Below are positions 1-5,313 of a stretch of DNA of 5,313 bases, piece after piece (the stretch's first letter is position 1; each line of letters starts with the position of its first letter). The notes beneath the pieces are model-generated. The model made no database searches. It saw nothing but the letters and a program-made list of their open reading frames with translations, and was not told where the DNA came from. Source of the stretch: Firmicutes bacterium CAG:555 (GTDB taxonomy: Bacteria > Bacillota > Clostridia > Oscillospirales > Oscillospiraceae); assembly GCA_000431075.1 (NCBI GenBank), contig HF986884.1, positions 23,890-29,202 of the forward strand. The letters run 5' to 3'. A program made the translations under genes and the position numbers.

Positions 1-782
1 CATTCACGCTTACCGAGCCCGGCGCAGGCTCTGACGCAGCGGGCATGCAGACGACCGCCGTGCTTGACGGCGACTGTTTCGTCGTAAACGGCACAAAGGC
101 GTTTATCACCGGCGCCCGTGAGGCTGATTTCTTCCAGACCTACTGCCAGTATAAAGCTCCCGACGGCACAAAAAGCCCCATTTGCCTGCTCATTGATGTT
201 CATGAGTGCGAGGGCATAACCGTCGGCCGCAACGAGGATCTCATGGGCATGCGTGCAAGCTCCGTTGCCGAGGTCATTTTCGACAATGTCCGTGTTCCCA
301 AGGAGAATCTGCTCGGCGAGGTCGGCAAGGGCTTCCATGCGGCGATGTCTACTCTCGATGCCGGCAGACTCGGCATCTCGGCGGTATGCGTCGGCATGGC
401 GCAGGATGCGATCGATCAGACGGTCAAGTACACCAAGGAGCGTGTGCAGTTCGGCAAGCGCATCTCGCAGTTCCAGAACACGCAGTTCAAGCTCGCCGAG
501 TACCAGACCAAGGTCGAGGCCGCACGTCTGATGGTGTATAACTGCGCAAGCCTCATGGACAACGGCCAGCGTGTGTCCCACCTCTCGTCGATGGCGAAAT
601 ACTATGCCTCCGATGTTCTCAACGAGGTCGTGCGTGGCTGCCTGCAGCTGCACGGCGGCTACGGCTACAGCAAGGAATTTGTCATTGAAAAGCTCTACCG
701 TGACGCAAAGCTCACCGAGATATTCGAGGGCACGAGCGAAATTCAGAAGAAGATCATTGCCAAGTGGATGGGCGTTAAGTGA
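1..782 (+). CDS. acyl-CoA dehydrogenase, short-chain/butyryl-CoA type (5' end missing)
   Basis: FAD-dependent acyl-CoA dehydrogenase, a cytoplasmic enzyme that interconverts an acyl-CoA and its trans-2-enoyl-CoA and exchanges electrons with ETF. The reading frame is open from base 3 and runs off the left edge. It gives 259 residues; relatives are about 380, so roughly the first 120 (most of the N-terminal helical domain) lie outside. What is visible: family signature 1 (LTEPGAGSD, fragment residues 3-11), the RVQFG flavin-contact motif (147-151), signature 2 starting QLHGGYGY (215-222), and the C-terminal FEGTSEIQ. The Glu of that last motif (codon 726-728) matches the catalytic base of butyryl-CoA and short-chain dehydrogenases. 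E. coli CaiA, by comparison, has a different sequence there. etfB and etfA follow directly, so this ETF pair is presumably its redox partner. In an anaerobe the enzyme probably works as an enoyl-CoA reductase. The acyl substrate is unknown. Family very sure, subtype fairly sure. Confidence 0.96.
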   Translation, partial: FTLTEPGAGSDAAGMQTTAVLDGDCFVVNGTKAFITGAREADFFQTYCQYKAPDGTKSPICLLIDVHECEGITVGRNEDLMGMRASSVAEVIFDNVRVPKENLLGEVGKGFHAAMSTLDAGRLGISAVCVGMAQDAIDQTVKYTKERVQFGKRISQFQNTQFKLAEYQTKVEAARLMVYNCASLMDNGQRVSHLSSMAKYYASDVLNEVVRGCLQLHGGYGYSKEFVIEKLYRDAKLTEIFEGTSEIQKKIIAKWMGVK

Positions 783-783
783 A

Positions 784-790
784 AGAGGTG
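784..790 (+). promoter_or_regulatory. ribosome binding site that sets the etfB start
   Basis: AGAGGTG lies six bases before the ATG at 797. This supports that ATG over the in-frame GTG at 779, which overlaps the stop codon of the preceding gene and has no ribosome binding site at a sensible distance. Starting at 797 also gives the MKVIVFIKQ N-terminus expected of EtfB proteins. Confidence 0.75.
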
Positions 791-796
791 CACAAG

Positions 797-1579
797 ATGA
801 AAGTTATTGTTTTTATAAAGCAGATACCCGACAGCAGCGATGTGAAGCTCGACGAAAACGGCAATCTCATCCGCAGCGGTGTCGGAACGATGATAAACCC
901 CGTGGACAAGAACGCACTTGAGCTGGGTCTTGCGCTGCGTGACCGCTTCGGCGGCAGCGTGACGGCGGTAACCATGGGTCCTCCGCAGGCAAAGGATGTG
1001 CTCAAGCGTGCGCTTTTCATGGGCTGCGACAAGGCGGTTCTGCTTTCCGACCGCATCTTCGGCGGCGCAGACACCCTCGCAACGGGCTATGTCCTTTCTA
1101 TGGCGGCCAAAAAGTTAGGCGACTTTGACCTCGCCATTTTCGGCAACAAGGCATCCGATGCCGAGACTGCGCAGACAGGCCCCGTAACGGCGGGCTTCCT
1201 CGGTCTGCCGCTCGTCACAAGTGTCGATGCTTTGGAGCTTGACGGCAATGCAATAGTTTGCCGCCGCAGCTTCACCGGCGGCACGGAGACCTCAAAAACC
1301 GCACTGCCCGCCGTCATCACAGTGACCCCCGCCGTGAACACGCCCCGCTTCATGACCCCCGCAAATGTCATCGACGGTCTTAAAAAGGGCATCACTGTCT
1401 GGAACTGCGCAGACCTCGGCTGCGATGAAGCCAAGTGCGGCGTCAAGGGCTCGCCCTCACGCACAAAATGCGTCACCGAGCCCACGGTCAAGAAGGTCGA
1501 CGGCACGGTCATCAACGGCAGCAGCGACGAGGCTGCGGAAGTCCTCGCCGGTGTTCTTGCCGACATGCATCTGATTTGA
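797..1579 (+). CDS. etfB: electron transfer flavoprotein, beta subunit
   Basis: Beta subunit of the cytoplasmic ETF heterodimer, which passes electrons to or from acyl-CoA dehydrogenases. The 260-residue product is the normal family length. It begins MKVIVFIKQIPD, the usual EtfB first strand. GADTLATGY (residues 90-98) and the stretch from N117 to P129 with D121, T124, Q126, G128 and P129 match the nucleotide (AMP or second FAD) binding region. The NTPRF motif near 181-185 and KGSP at 217-220 flank the region that docks on the dehydrogenase. The family signature near 155-175 is only partly kept: R156 and the LPAVIT end are present, but the usual acidic pair is replaced by Phe-Thr. Four cysteines (204, 209, 214, 225) cluster after the docking region, more than I expect. 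The gene sits 14 bases after the dehydrogenase and 13 before etfA, so it is surely co-transcribed with both. GADTLAT is also common in electron-bifurcating clostridial ETFs, but bifurcation is not proven. Confidence 0.96.
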   Translation: MKVIVFIKQIPDSSDVKLDENGNLIRSGVGTMINPVDKNALELGLALRDRFGGSVTAVTMGPPQAKDVLKRALFMGCDKAVLLSDRIFGGADTLATGYVLSMAAKKLGDFDLAIFGNKASDAETAQTGPVTAGFLGLPLVTSVDALELDGNAIVCRRSFTGGTETSKTALPAVITVTPAVNTPRFMTPANVIDGLKKGITVWNCADLGCDEAKCGVKGSPSRTKCVTEPTVKKVDGTVINGSSDEAAEVLAGVLADMHLI

Positions 1580-1592
1580 GGGAGGAATTAAA

Positions 1593-2579
1593 ATGAGCAA
1601 GGATATTTGGGTATATGCCGAAACACACGACGGCAAGCTTTGCGATATAGTCCCCGAGCTTCTGACCAAGGGCAGACAACTCAAGGCGCACAACGGCGGC
1701 GACCTTGTCGCAGTGGTGCTCGGTTCGGCCGATGACGCCGCTCTCAGAGAGCTCTCCGAATACGGTGCCGACATGGTCATCATCGGCGAAAACGCCGCAC
1801 TTTCAAGCTACAGTGCCCGCACCTATGCGCAGGCAATGACTGCGCTTGCCAAAAAGTATGAGCCTGAAATTTTCATCATCCCCGCAACCGGCGTCGGCCG
1901 TGAAGTAGCTCCGCTCACCATGCAGGCGCTCGACACCGGCCTGACAGCCGATGCTCTCGACCTCGTTTACGACGAGGACGGCGACTTTATCCAAGTCACC
2001 GCAGGCTTCGGCGGAAACATCTTGGCACACATCTGCATCGGTGAAAAGCGCCCGCAGATGGTCACCGTCTGCGCAAAGGTCTTTGACGCACAGCCCGTCG
2101 GCGCTCACGAGACCAACATCATCCGTGAGAAGATCGAGTGTTCAGTCGATCCCGCATACGAGCTTTTAGAAGCGGTCGCCGCCGAAAAGGCAGAAGTGCA
2201 GCTCAAGGACGCAAAGATCGTTGTCGCCTGCGGACGAGGCATTAAGAAAAAAGAGGATCTTGACATGATCGCAGACTTTGCCAACTGTATCGGCGCAACG
2301 CTTGCATGCTCAAGGCCGCTCACCGACTGCGGCTGGATGCAGCACGAAAGTCAGCTCGGCCAGAGCGGTTGTACCGTCAAGGCAGACCTGATCATTAACA
2401 TCGGCATCTCCGGCTCAACGCAGTATCTTGCCGGTATGCAGAACTCCAAGTGCATCGTGAGCGTAAACACCAACGACCAAGCCCCCATCATGGCGATATC
2501 CAACTACGCCATCGTGGCCGATTACCGCCAGCTCATCCCCGCACTGCTCAAGAAGCTGCATTTTCAGCGCATCAAATAA
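1593..2579 (+). CDS. etfA: electron transfer flavoprotein, alpha subunit
   Basis: Alpha subunit of ETF, partner of the preceding etfB; it carries the electron-shuttling FAD in its C-terminal domain. The 328 residues are close to the usual length. An N-terminal domain (about 1-200) includes the TGLTAD motif at 115-120. The FAD domain (about 205-328) shows GRG at 214-216, the SRP motif with R241 expected near flavin N5, QLGQSG at 254-259 (S258 in the other N5-contact position), then GISGSTQYLAGMQNSK and the NDQAP segment. The family norm at residues 276-278 is I-Q-H; here it is T-Q-Y, so the conserved flavin-contacting His is a Tyr. There is no N-terminal ferredoxin domain, unlike CarE of caffeyl-CoA reductase. 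The start is set by a strong GGGAGGA at 1580-1586, seven bases before the ATG. This is the last gene before the convergence zone. Confidence 0.96.
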   Translation: MSKDIWVYAETHDGKLCDIVPELLTKGRQLKAHNGGDLVAVVLGSADDAALRELSEYGADMVIIGENAALSSYSARTYAQAMTALAKKYEPEIFIIPATGVGREVAPLTMQALDTGLTADALDLVYDEDGDFIQVTAGFGGNILAHICIGEKRPQMVTVCAKVFDAQPVGAHETNIIREKIECSVDPAYELLEAVAAEKAEVQLKDAKIVVACGRGIKKKEDLDMIADFANCIGATLACSRPLTDCGWMQHESQLGQSGCTVKADLIINIGISGSTQYLAGMQNSKCIVSVNTNDQAPIMAISNYAIVADYRQLIPALLKKLHFQRIK

Positions 2580-2587
2580 CACGCCAC

Positions 2588-2618
2588 ATTTTTTGTAAAG
2601 CTTTGCTTCACGAAAAAT
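2588..2618. repeat. A/T-rich hairpin just after etfA
   Basis: An inverted repeat with two 14-base arms (2588-2601 and 2605-2618) and a three-base TTT loop, starting nine bases after the etfA stop. Read on the plus strand the stem has one G-U wobble and one A-C mismatch; read on the minus strand the mismatch becomes a wobble. The stem is weak in GC and no T-run follows, so it is a poor classical terminator. It may protect the 3' end of the etf transcript or be a remnant of a dispersed intergenic repeat. Its role is unknown. Confidence 0.45.
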
Positions 2619-2696
2619 CTCGCTGCGGCTCTGACACGCACCCGGCATGTCATTCACTATCGCACCGACACTTCGTTACCCCCGCACACTCCCCCT

Positions 2697-2720
2697 ACAG
2701 CGTATTGGTGTTTACGCTGT
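2697..2720. repeat. small palindrome in the convergence zone
   Basis: Perfect 8-base arms ACAGCGTA and TACGCTGT separated by eight bases. It could fold as a short hairpin in RNA or serve as a binding site for a dimeric protein. No T-run follows, and no promoter is visible beside it, since both neighbouring genes end here. Chance occurrence cannot be excluded. Confidence 0.3.
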
Positions 2721-2747
2721 TGCCTCTGCCTTTACCTATTTTAAGCG

Positions 2748-2796
2748 AATATAAAGCAAAAGCCTCCGGCAGAGCCGGAGGCTTTTGCTTTATATT
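2748..2796. terminator. bidirectional rho-independent terminator
   Basis: A perfect 23-bp inverted repeat (2748-2770 and 2774-2796) with a three-base AGA loop. The inner nine pairs (GCCTCCGGC against GCCGGAGGC) form a GC-rich core. On each strand the core is followed by TTTTGCTTTATATT, so it should stop transcription in both directions. It ends the etfBA transcript and the opposing CoA-transferase transcript. It overlaps the stop codon (2790-2792) and most of the last sense codon of the minus-strand gene. Confidence 0.9.
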
Positions 2797-4046
2797 ATGC
2801 CTTTTTTGCGGAATGCGGCAATCTCGTCGTCGCCGTAGCCGAGGACGGTTTTAAGTATCTCATCCGTGTCCTGTCCGAGGCGTGGGCCGCCACGCCAGAC
2901 CATGCCGGGCGATCGGCTCATCTTCGGGGCTATGCCGAATGCGGTGACATCAATGCCTGTCGTCTGATCGATAAAGTTGACAAAGTCTCCACGGTCTAAA
3001 AAGTGCTCATTATGCATGCACGCCTGCGCATCGTTCACCCGTGCGCACGGCACACGCCCACGGCGCATTGCTTCCTCAATTTCGTCCGCCGTGTGGCTAC
3101 GGCACCACTCGTTTATGAGCCTGTCAAGCTCCCTGCCCTCGGGTGAATTGATCGCTTCCTTGTCCTTCGAGGTCTTTTCATACGGGTACTTTTCAAGATC
3201 GAAGCCCGCCGCATTCATAAAGCGCTCGAACACCGCCTTGCCGACAGCGCCGATGCTGACATGAACGCCGTCACTGCTCTTAAACAGATCCCACGGCTGG
3301 AAGCCCATTGCCTTTGTACCGCAGCGCTGCACCTCGGCAAGGCCGAGGGATGACATAGTGAATGCGTCACGCATGACACGGGCCATTGACTCAAACTGCG
3401 CAACATCGACTACCTGCCCGTGTCCGGTGTTCTTTGCATCTATGTATGCTGCCAGCATGCCGAAGAGCGCAAACAGCGCCGTTATATAGTCGCCGAGCGA
3501 GGGCTTGACGATGAGGGGATCTTTTTCGGGATAGCCGTTAAACAGCGCATAGCCGGAGTAGGCCTGCCCGGTCATGTCATAGGAAGCCTGATCGCAGATC
3601 TCAGGCTTCCCGCCGAATTCCTTATGTCCGTAGCCGGATATATGGACAATAATGAGCCGGGGATTTATCTTCAAGAGCTCCTTATCGTCAATGCCTAACT
3701 TTTCGAGCCAAACCATGTTTTCGATGAAGATATCGCTCTGAGCGATGAGCTTATAGAATATCTCCTTTACATCTGAGTCGCTGAGGTCTAATTCAAGCGT
3801 CATCGACAGGCGGTTGCGTGCATCCTGTATCCACGACGAGCCTGCCGTGCCCTGCTCGGTAGTCTTAAACGGTGGGAAGGTGCGGTAGGTGTCGCCTATC
3901 CTCGGCCGCTCTATCTGTATGACCTCAGCGCCGAAATCGGCCATCATCGTTGCCGCAAAGGGCATGGCGATAAGCGAACCTGCGCCTATGACCCTTATGC
4001 CACGCAGCGGGCCGAATTCGGGAATGATGTAGTTACTCTTATCCAT
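2790..4046 (-). CDS. class III CoA-transferase, CaiB-like
   Basis: A CoA-transferase of the CaiB/BaiF (formyl-CoA transferase) family, which moves CoA between carboxylic acids through enzyme-bound aspartyl intermediates; members are cytoplasmic interlocked dimers. The 418 residues form a full-length protein. The N-terminus (FGPLRGIRVI at 11-20, then FGAEVIQIE at 38-46) and the C-terminal stretch with APKMSRSPG, VWRG and LGQDTDEILK resemble E. coli CaiB (carnitine CoA-transferase) more than formyl-CoA transferase. D186 in LGDYITA (codon 3489-3491) aligns with the catalytic Asp. The ATG is preceded by GAGGAGA (4051-4057), and an N-terminus like that of CaiB supports this start. The gene is second in a two-gene operon, 35 bases after a paralogue, and ends inside the shared terminator. 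Carnitine-type, 2-hydroxy-acid, aryl-lactate or other acyl substrates are all possible; CaiB-like at family level does not prove carnitine. Confidence 0.92.
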   Translation of the reverse strand: MDKSNYIIPEFGPLRGIRVIGAGSLIAMPFAATMMADFGAEVIQIERPRIGDTYRTFPPFKTTEQGTAGSSWIQDARNRLSMTLELDLSDSDVKEIFYKLIAQSDIFIENMVWLEKLGIDDKELLKINPRLIIVHISGYGHKEFGGKPEICDQASYDMTGQAYSGYALFNGYPEKDPLIVKPSLGDYITALFALFGMLAAYIDAKNTGHGQVVDVAQFESMARVMRDAFTMSSLGLAEVQRCGTKAMGFQPWDLFKSSDGVHVSIGAVGKAVFERFMNAAGFDLEKYPYEKTSKDKEAINSPEGRELDRLINEWCRSHTADEIEEAMRRGRVPCARVNDAQACMHNEHFLDRGDFVNFIDQTTGIDVTAFGIAPKMSRSPGMVWRGGPRLGQDTDEILKTVLGYGDDEIAAFRKKGII

Positions 4047-4081
4047 GGTTTCTCCTCACGCATGCAGAGGCACGGTTTATA

Positions 4082-5299
4082 TCAGATATTCTTTGCGCCC
4101 CACTGCTCAAGCAGCGCTTTTGCTTCATCCTCGGTCTTACCCCAGCTTTCGAGTATCTCGTAGCTGTTTTCGCCGATGTGCGGGGCAAGCTGCGGCTTGC
4201 GATCCTCATCGCTGACATCGGAGAAGTCGGCAAAGTAGGCGCAGTGCTTGTTGGATGCAACATCCGTGCCCTCCCACTCGGGGTACATGGGGAAGTTGAC
4301 CCACCAGCCGAGGCGATTATACTCCTCGTCCTCCCAAGCCTCCTCGGGAGTGAGCACCGGGCAGCAAGGTACGCCAGCAGCATCGAGCTTATCATAGGCG
4401 TCCTTGGAGTCGTCAAAGGTATTTATCCAATCGGTGATGATCTGCTCAACCAATGTGTGATGCTTGCAGCGGTCGGGCATGGTGACAAAGCGGGGGTCTT
4501 CCTTGTACTCGGGCTTGCCCATGCAGTCGCACAGCGCATTCCAAGTAGCCGGCGACACGGCACCGATGACCATGGACATGGTCTTGCCGGTGTAGATGCC
4601 GTAGGGGCAAAGATTTGTATTGTGGTTGCCGGAGCGGCTCTGAATGTGACCCTTGTGGTTGTGGATCTGAAGGGTGCTGGAGTTGATGTGCAGTACATTG
4701 CGCACGAGCGAGAAATCGACAAACTGACCTCTGCCGGTCTTGAGCTTGTGGATATAGGCAAGCAGCGTGGAGGCGAAAAATGCCTCGGCACCGCTGGTGT
4801 CGCCGATGACCGAGCCTATGCGGGTCGGAGCGCCGTCGGCATCGCCGGTCTGTGCGTTTATGCCGCTCATTGCGACGGCACAAATGTCATAGGACGGCTT
4901 GTCACTGTACTTCGACGGCTTTACGCCGAACGGGGTCAGCGAAGCATAGATTATGCCCGGGTTGACCTTGCGCATATCTTCATAGCCGAGACCGAACTTT
5001 TCCATGAAGCCGGGCTTGTTGGAAACGAGCACAATGTCAAAATTTTTGACCTGTTCGAGAATGAGCTTCTGCGCATCGGGGTCGCTGAGCTTCATTTCTA
5101 TCGATTTTTTGCCTCTGTCCTTGCCGCATGCATAGGTCGACATGCCGCCTGCATAGTAGGCAAACCTGCGTCCGGCCTCGCCGCCGGGTACTTCGACCTT
5201 GATGACCTCTGCGCCGTAATCGGCAAAGTACGCACCGACAATTGGGCCGGCCGCATTTGTTGTAAAGTCAAGAACCTTTACGCCTTCGAGCATTTTCAT
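4082..5299 (-). CDS. class III CoA-transferase (CaiB/BaiF family)
   Basis: A second full-length member (405 residues) of the same CoA-transferase family, clearly different in sequence from its downstream neighbour. The N-terminus LDFTTNAAGP (10-19) and YGAEVIKVE (28-36) form the usual CoA-binding fold start. D167 in VIGDTSG (codon 4799-4801) fits the catalytic Asp, followed by the KTGRGQFVD motif (187-195). PYGIYTGKTMSMVIGA (232-247) and GVPCCPVLTPEEAWED (309-324) are standard family segments. The Gln that follows LDFT in formyl-CoA transferase (its Gln17) is Ala here, and I see no run of glycines like the mobile loop of that enzyme, so oxalate/formate specificity is unlikely. It is the promoter-proximal gene of the pair; its promoter lies beyond the right edge. 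It may act on its own or as the partner subunit of the 418-residue protein. The natural acid substrate cannot be told from sequence alone. Confidence 0.93.
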   Translation of the reverse strand: MKMLEGVKVLDFTTNAAGPIVGAYFADYGAEVIKVEVPGGEAGRRFAYYAGGMSTYACGKDRGKKSIEMKLSDPDAQKLILEQVKNFDIVLVSNKPGFMEKFGLGYEDMRKVNPGIIYASLTPFGVKPSKYSDKPSYDICAVAMSGINAQTGDADGAPTRIGSVIGDTSGAEAFFASTLLAYIHKLKTGRGQFVDFSLVRNVLHINSSTLQIHNHKGHIQSRSGNHNTNLCPYGIYTGKTMSMVIGAVSPATWNALCDCMGKPEYKEDPRFVTMPDRCKHHTLVEQIITDWINTFDDSKDAYDKLDAAGVPCCPVLTPEEAWEDEEYNRLGWWVNFPMYPEWEGTDVASNKHCAYFADFSDVSDEDRKPQLAPHIGENSYEILESWGKTEDEAKALLEQWGAKNI

Positions 5300-5306
5300 A
5301 TCTTTT

Positions 5307-5313
5307 TCCTCCT
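5307..5313 (-). promoter_or_regulatory. ribosome binding site of the first CoA-transferase
   Basis: AGGAGGA on the minus strand ends seven bases before the ATG at 5299-5297. A second in-frame ATG lies two codons further in (5293-5291), but that would put the site 13 bases away, so the outer ATG is preferred. The match to the ribosome's anti-Shine-Dalgarno sequence is nearly complete, which suggests efficient translation. It abuts the window edge. Confidence 0.8.

Noticed and set aside
1..782. Assignment as CaiA (crotonobetainyl-CoA reductase)
   Set aside because: The C-terminal FEGTSEIQ motif has the butyryl/short-chain catalytic Glu, whereas E. coli CaiA has a different sequence there; only the pathway logic is similar.
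779..796. GTG start for etfB overlapping the dehydrogenase stop codon
   Set aside because: The ribosome binding site at 784-790 lies inside this extension and points to the ATG at 797, which also gives the canonical EtfB N-terminus.
1087..1566. 159-codon open frame on the minus strand inside etfB
   Set aside because: Antisense to a clear family gene, with a low-complexity Ser/Thr/Pro-rich product, no recognisable domain and no ribosome binding site noted; a by-product of codon bias.
1593..2579. CarE-type EtfA with an N-terminal ferredoxin domain
   Set aside because: The product is only 328 residues and starts directly with the ordinary EtfA fold; there is no Cys-rich N-terminal extension.
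2450..2854. 134-codon plus-strand frame across the etfA end, the intergenic region and the terminator
   Set aside because: It starts inside etfA in another frame, crosses a strong terminator and ends antisense to the transferase. No domain is visible and the terminator stem is translated within it.
4446..4883. 145-codon open frame on the minus strand inside the first CoA-transferase
   Set aside because: Same strand but a different frame of a clearly coding gene; the product is rich in Arg, His and Gln and resembles no family. The true frame runs through without interruption.
2790..5299. BaiF/BaiK bile-acid CoA-transferases
   Set aside because: They are the same family, but no other bai gene is visible and the 418-residue protein looks more like CaiB. 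Membership of the family alone does not support bile-acid function.
1..5313. CRISPR array, tRNA or rRNA, insertion sequence or phage genes
   Set aside because: No regular direct repeats, no tRNA-like fold and no transposase or phage-like product were seen; the window is filled by five ordinary metabolic genes.

Overview
The window holds five protein genes in two convergent groups. It has no RNA gene, mobile element, CRISPR array or sign of horizontal insertion. The gene families, the strong AGGAGG-type ribosome binding sites, the short intergenic gaps and the moderately high GC content (judged by eye, not computed) suggest an anaerobic Firmicute of class Clostridia. An Oscillospirales-like gut fermenter is my best guess, but it rests on inference only.

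Plus strand, 1-2579: the 3' two thirds of an acyl-CoA dehydrogenase gene, cut by the window's left edge, is followed by etfB and etfA, with gaps of 14 and 13 bases. This is the classic acd-etfB-etfA layout. The dehydrogenase handles an acyl-CoA/enoyl-CoA pair, and the EtfBA heterodimer carries its electrons. The dehydrogenase looks like the butyryl/short-chain acyl-CoA dehydrogenase type. The EtfA lacks the extra ferredoxin domain of CarE-type proteins. It also carries a Tyr where the family normally has a flavin-contacting His.

Convergence zone, 2580-2789: a 210-base non-coding stretch. It contains an A/T-rich hairpin just after etfA, a small palindrome in the middle, and a perfect 23-bp inverted repeat that is a convincing bidirectional terminator. 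The terminator overlaps the stop codon of the opposing gene.

Minus strand, 5313-2790: two class III (CaiB/BaiF-type) CoA-transferase genes in tandem, 35 bases apart. The first one transcribed (405 aa) is a general family member. The second (418 aa) resembles E. coli CaiB clearly at both ends. Both keep the catalytic Asp.

Taken together, the CoA-transferases could activate a carboxylic acid by moving CoA from a product acyl-CoA, and the dehydrogenase/ETF could then reduce or oxidise the CoA-bound intermediate. This is the logic of carnitine/crotonobetaine respiration, of aryl-lactate reduction to aryl-propionate, and of similar anaerobic pathways. The substrate cannot be read from this window: no dehydratase, ligase or transporter is present. 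I see no wholly new system. The best leads are the altered flavin site in EtfA, the cysteine cluster in EtfB, and the possibility that the two transferases form a heteromeric enzyme.
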